NCBI GenBank assembly: GCA_963932465.1
Contig: OZ010787.1
Coordinates: forward strand, 18,865,936 to 18,929,935
Length of the DNA stretch: 64,000 bases
Origin: Maratus speciosus
Lineage: Eukaryota > Arthropoda > Arachnida > Araneae > Salticidae
Direction of reading: 5' to 3'
The notes below the pieces were generated by a model. It worked only from the letters and a program-made list of their open reading frames with translations, was not told the origin of the DNA and searched no databases. Position numbers and translations under genes: made by a program. Shown here in pieces: positions 59,441 through 64,000 of this stretch (position 1 is the stretch's first letter; each line of letters begins with the position of its first letter).

Positions 59441-59485
59441 TTCGGGAAGGCTCACGTTTTCAGCACCAGCCTTGGCGAGTTGGCG
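59441..59485 (+). repeat. Left arm of a distant inverted repeat
   Basis: CTTTTTCGGGAAGGCTCACG then TTTTCAGCACC; its inverse (TTTTTCAAGAAGGCTCACGT and TTTGAGCACC) lies at 62950-62992, 3.5 kb away. GCCGGGATGC adjoins both arms on the plus strand. Confidence 0.5.
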
Positions 59486-60049
59486 AAAGCGAGAACGTAC
59501 AGCCAGCTCTAACACCAATCGTCGTCTTGTGTTTTGTTTTGAACCGAAATGACGGAAGACGCAACTAGCATATTTTAGAATAACAGTCCTACCTAAATTA
59601 AAGAAATATTTTCAATTATGTGTTCTAGATGAAAAGATATCTTCTTCGAAAGAAATTGTATTACGAACTCTTATACTCTGTTTTATCAAAGGCCTTTATT
59701 ACTTTTGATGATATAGACTAAAAATTTGATTATTTGATCCCCTCAAAAATCTACATTTTCATTCAATTGAGTATTATTAATTCCATACCTGTTAAACAAA
59801 AACTTATTACCTTTAAAAATCTAGACATTTGATTACATGTAAAGATGGATTTATGGGGATGATGAATAAATGCAGTTCCAGCGCATTTTGATGTATATAA
59901 ACACAGATTTTAAAAAATACCTATGGCAGAAAATTACTATATTTTCTGCGATACCAAATTTAATATCAATTTAATACCAAATCATTCTGCAGAAACAGTC
60001 CCCAAAGTCGGGTGAAAATAGGCCAAACAAAAGGAAAAAAAAAAACTAT

Positions 60050-60900
60050 CACACCCCCAACCAGGATGTTTAGAAATTGCCTTTTTAATGTGAGATGAAA
60101 TTTTTCAGGGGAGGTGGGGGAGAAGGAATACTGAATGACTGTCTTTTGTTACTTCAAAGTAACAAATAAAATCACTAGAGAAATTTTTTAACTGTGTATG
60201 ATAGTGAAGGTCTGTAGATTTAAATAATTAAATTTATCAATTGGTAAATAGAAAAAACAAACCAAAAAATTAAAAACTTTTTTTGTGGGGGGGGGGGGGG
60301 GGGTGAAACAAAAAACAAGATTTTCTTTGTTTGGGGGGGGGGGGGTGCAGAATTTGAATGATTGGTCCTTTACTTATAGCTACTTCAAAGTAATAAATAG
60401 AGCAGAAAATTTTTAAAAATATAAAGAATTAAAAAAAAAATTGAAAGCGTGTGCACAAAAGGTTAATCCTGATTTTTTTTTCTTATCTTTCATTCTATTT
60501 CTTTCCTTTTCTTTTTTTATGGTAAATTATTTATTTGTTATTTAAAAATCAACGGATAGAGCAAGACAGTAAACTTTATGCACTGTTATGGATAAGCGAA
60601 GAGATAGTTAACATTTCAGACACAATTTTAACTTATCTTTTTGTGCAAGGCAACAATGAATTTTAAATAGTCAAAAAATAGTGTGCTGGAGGAGAGGGGT
60701 GGGTGTGAAGAGAAAATTCGGTATGGGAATTTGCCTCAGACGATTGATCATTATTTTATTCCCACTTCAACTTAATAAATAGTGCAATATGTGTACAGAA
60801 TGACAAAACATGGAGTGTGTGTAGGTGGGAAGGGGAGGAATTTCATTCGAGAGAAGAATATAGATGATTTATTCAAATATGACGAATTACTATTTTAAAA
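60050..60900. repeat. Degenerate tandem units with long G runs
   Basis: Three or four poorly preserved units each have a G-rich tract (60110, 60285-60304, 60334-60347, 60690), then (G)AATGA(C)TG.T, a CTTCAAAGTAA(C/T)AAATA block and an A/T tail. Confidence 0.45.
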
Positions 60901-62225
60901 TATGGCAAAAATTTTTAAATAAAAAAATGAAGAATTTTAAAGATTTTTAATTTTGTGCACTAGGGGCAGACCAATGTTTTTTTTCATAAAAACTCAAATA
61001 ATGATAAAGATTTAACAGTATTAAAATGTAATAGTAATTGATTTAATTGCGTGCATCAACTTGCAATTATTTTAGCTGATTGATTTAATTGCAGGATAAA
61101 GCTAAATAATTTATGATTCATCGTTCAATCTAATTATAATCTAATTGACTTTAGTTTCAACTTATAAATTTCCAATCGCAATTAAATTAAGAACAATTAA
61201 TTTTTAATGAATTGTTTCAGTGAAAATATGTTTTATTAATGCAATCAACACGTCACACAATTATGCCGCTTAATAAATAAATAAATAAATAAATAAATTA
61301 AAAAAAAACTAAATTAATTCAGTAGTAATGCTAGTAAAACTAAGTTCAATTGTGTCATAAAAACATGATCAATAGAATTATATTTATTACAAGAAAATCT
61401 TTACGTCTGTTTTTATTTTTCCTAAAAAATAAAATACGTTCCCAATTTCTTCGAACATAGCGATTTAATGAAATAAATTAATATTATTGAACTGAAAAAA
61501 ATAACTTATGTTTGGATTATATATATTGTGAAATTAAAAGCATTTTAATCCGAAAAAGCGCTTTGTTTTAAGCAAGGTTTTAATTGTAAACAACGGTGAA
61601 ATAACATTTCGTCATACTTTATTCTCTGCTTTATAGCTTTTTAGATTTGCAGAAAAACAAATGAAAAAACTATGAACACTATCTACAAAACTATGAAAAT
61701 GAACACTATATCTTTGCTCTCAGCAAAAGAATGGGGCTGCTGTTGCTGCTCGCTACGCGTATGACGTCACGAAGAAGAAAGGGTGCGTAGTAAGGCTACT
61801 AAATAGAGTAGGGATGTCAGACTGTAAATTCAACACTGGATCCACTAGCAAAATGAATATTAATAAATAATAATTTTAATAAATGGAATATTAATTAAAG
61901 ATGTAAGGTAATTTTTCTTTCAGGACGTAGAAAAAAAAGGAAGGGGTTCAATTCCTCCGTATTCAGTTATTATTATTATTATTATTATTTATTATTTACT
62001 ATTATTATTTTAACGGTACATGAGCTATTCCAAAGAATTCGGATTCGGGTAGATGTTTAGTAACCACTGGTGCAGTTTCCTTTTTCTGCTACTTTTTTTT
62101 TATATCAAATTATCAAATACTCCCTTAAACCCTCCCCCCCCCCCCTCTGTTTCGATTTAACAATCGTAATTTTCTGGAAATTACTATTGAAAACCTTAAA
62201 AATACAATCTTACAAATTCCGAATA
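60901..62225. other. AT-rich non-coding stretch
   Basis: AAAT and ATT microsatellites near 61275-61298 and 61970-61990; C run near 62134-62146. No gene. 61735-61830 is a small GC-richer patch of unknown origin. Confidence 0.5.
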
Positions 62226-62248
62226 TATATATATATATATATATATAT

Positions 62249-62490
62249 CAGTGGCGTGGCGTCCGGTCATCGCTGGATGCGGCGATGACCAAGCAATATT
62301 TTAAAACTTTTAATAAGCTTTTAAAACTCTACGATCCAGTTTTAGCAGAACATTTGGAGTTCATGTATAAGTGAAGGTAAGATTTAAAGTTTCTTTTTTG
62401 AACATTCAACCATTGAATTTTAGAGTTAATAATTTTTCACCACAAACTTAAGTAATTGCGATGACCACCGAAAATTTTCACGCCACGCCA

Positions 62491-62493
<3 letters not shown>
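62249..62493. mobile_element. 245-bp hAT-type MITE inside a TA microsatellite
   Basis: CAGTGGCGTGGCGT on the left and its exact inverse ACGCCACGCCACTG on the right. GGTCATCGC and GCGATGACC continue the pairing a few bases further in. TA repeats flank both sides (62225-62248 and 62494-62522), consistent with an 8-bp ATATATAT duplication, although the microsatellite makes the length ambiguous. Confidence 0.85.
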
Positions 62494-62522
<29 letters not shown>

Positions 62523-62525
<3 letters not shown>

Positions 62526-63010
62526 ATTTTATGACTTGATTAATAAATAGTTAAAGCAATTCATTTTTATAGACATTTTATTATTTATTGATAATCCTAA
62601 AATATAAATTTAATTGAAATTGATTTCTTTAGTCCCCTCCCCCCCTCGCCATACACACATCCTTTTCAACAAAGTACTTACAAACATCAGATTTCATTTA
62701 TGTATTCTCTAAAAGTAAATTATTACTAATTTTAAAATTTGAAATTTATTCCAAGCTTTCATTCAATAGCCTACTATTTGATAAATTCAGGGAAGCAACG
62801 AAGACAGCGATAAATGTGCCAAATAGGTCAATCTGGCGCCAACATGTTCCCACCTGGGAATGCTATGGCAAACGGACGAGTCAGCCTGTGTATTTAGAAG
62901 CTCTAGTGCGTAGTGTTGAATTCATCCCCGTGCCAACCGTTTTACTCTGGCGATAAGGTGCTCAAAACGTGAGCCTTCTTGAAAAAGCTGCCGGGATGCA
63001 ATTAAATAAG
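62523..63010. other. Non-coding stretch holding the right arm of a distant inverted repeat
   Basis: 62950-62992 is the inverse partner of 59441-59485. A GC-richer patch spans 62815-62990. No gene. Confidence 0.45.
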
Positions 63011-63012
63011 TA

Positions 63013-64000
63013 CAGTCGTGGAAAAAAAAAGTAAACTCCCCTTACTAACTCTGCAAAAAATTATCGTAGAAGAAAGTTACTTGTACCACACGATTGGTAG
63101 GAAAGTCTACTTTTAAATGATGTATATATAATTAACTTAGGGGGCTATCGACATATTAAAGCGACCCATAACTTTGTTTTTTTCACTAGCAGTACACAAT
63201 TCTGACAGCATGAATGAACACTACACCCTTCAATTAGCCCAAAACAAATTTTATTTGCAATTCGTATGATAAGTTTCCGAGAAATTACTTATTTTAAAAC
63301 GAGCGTATTTTAGGGGATGTATCCAAATTGAAGTTCGGTACTGGATTGTTGACTGACAGAGCCCCCTTATCGATCAAGGCATCTTAAGCGTCACTCAAGC
63401 AGTCATCGAAGACTGCTAGATTACAGGATAGCAAAAGAAATTTCAAAATATCTAGTCACTTCTATCATAGGCGGCCCCTTAAACCATCATTTTGCAGTTT
63501 TTTAAGTATAATTTAAAAACTACTTGGAAGATAAATGCGAAATTTTGAATTTCCATAAAGCAGGACTTAATAAATCTAAATCCATCAAAAAAAAAAAAAA
63601 AATAGGTTGTACTTCATAATTTTTTCGAATATTAATTTCATAATTCATAATTCATATCGTAAAATTATGAAAATTGCAAATTCAACGTATTTATGTTTGG
63701 GTATTTCATTATTATTGCTACACAAAAAATTAGCACATTAGGAGTATAATTTCAGGAGATATTAATAAAAATATGAAAATGTAATTTAATATTAGAACCA
63801 CTAAATTTTGAATGTTTATAATTCAAAAACTTATTCAAATGACTTGAAATTTGGTGTCTAGGCATAGTTTAAACCAAAGATTTGAAATATCTTGTTAAAA
63901 TAGGGTATTGTCATTGAAAAACAATGAAGTTTGGATCCGTTTTAATATGTTGATGCCCCCCCCCCCCCCCTAAGCAAATTTTATATACATCATTTAAAAG
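63013..64000. mobile_element. Foldback/Tc1-type MITE, cut by the window end
   Basis: Begins CAGTCGTGGAAAAAAAAAGT after TA (63011-63012). At 63111-63165, CTTTTAAATGATGTATATA, CTTAGGGGGCT and ACATATTAAA are present. Their inverse is the last 80 bases of the window (TATACATCATTTAAAAG at the very end). The matching right terminus must lie about 100 bp beyond position 64000. A C run (63956-63970) replaces the shorter CCCCC of the left arm. No coding sequence seen. Confidence 0.65.

Overview
The window reads as AT-rich, repeat-dense, non-coding chromosomal DNA of an animal. It is most likely from an arthropod, and the style of the Gag fragment at the left edge plus the mix of Tc1, hAT, Tigger and Penelope-like elements suggests a spider or other arachnid. 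That assignment is inference from family resemblance, not from a diagnostic gene. I found no convincing host protein-coding gene, rRNA, CRISPR array or prokaryotic operon. Every coding region I can support belongs to a transposable element or is a decayed fragment.

Layout. 1-1.3 kb: 5' part of an LTR retrotransposon on the minus strand (frameshifted gag plus a probable LTR). 3-7.3 kb: a dispersed repeat in two direct copies and an inverted part, a tRNA-like Pol III relic, and a 1.3 kb non-autonomous hAT element with a perfect 8-bp target-site duplication (TSD). 8.6 kb: a decayed hammerhead-ribozyme-like motif. 8.8-9.7 kb: old tandem repeats. 12.4-13.5 kb: two foldback elements. 15.06-16.59 kb: a complete Tc1-type transposon with an uninterrupted 346-residue DD34E transposase. 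18-20 kb: a hairpin, a compound microsatellite and a ~400-bp tandem repeat. 25.6-26.6 kb: a Tigger/pogo-type non-autonomous element carrying a 63-bp-arm hairpin. 29.6-32.2 kb: a TTAA-flanked MITE, a 1.5 kb foldback and a 355-bp tandem duplication. 32.9-33.2 kb: relic of a repeated arthropod/cnidarian protein. 34.9-36.3 kb: tandem and minisatellite repeats.

38.3-40.9 kb: the best feature, a Penelope-like element (PLE) with a 13-bp TSD, inverted terminal repeats of ~365 bp, a long intact reverse transcriptase ORF, a frameshifted GIY-YIG endonuclease and a hammerhead ribozyme motif in each repeat. 41.5-43.0 kb: a decayed relative of the Tc1 element. 44.6-49.9 kb: MITEs, foldbacks and a satellite-like tract. 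50.7-52.2 kb: a second Tc1-like family, decayed. 52.6-56.9 kb: a cluster of a foldback, an internally deleted Tigger element, and a second copy of the 15 kb Tc1 element nested inside another foldback. 57-64 kb: hairpins, tandem repeats, a 245-bp hAT MITE in a TA microsatellite, and a foldback cut by the window end.

The elements do not form a pathway. The functional links are between autonomous and dependent elements: the intact transposase at 15.3 kb could act on the near-identical termini of the nonsense-mutated copy at 55 kb. The PLE ribozymes are expected to process PLE transcripts.
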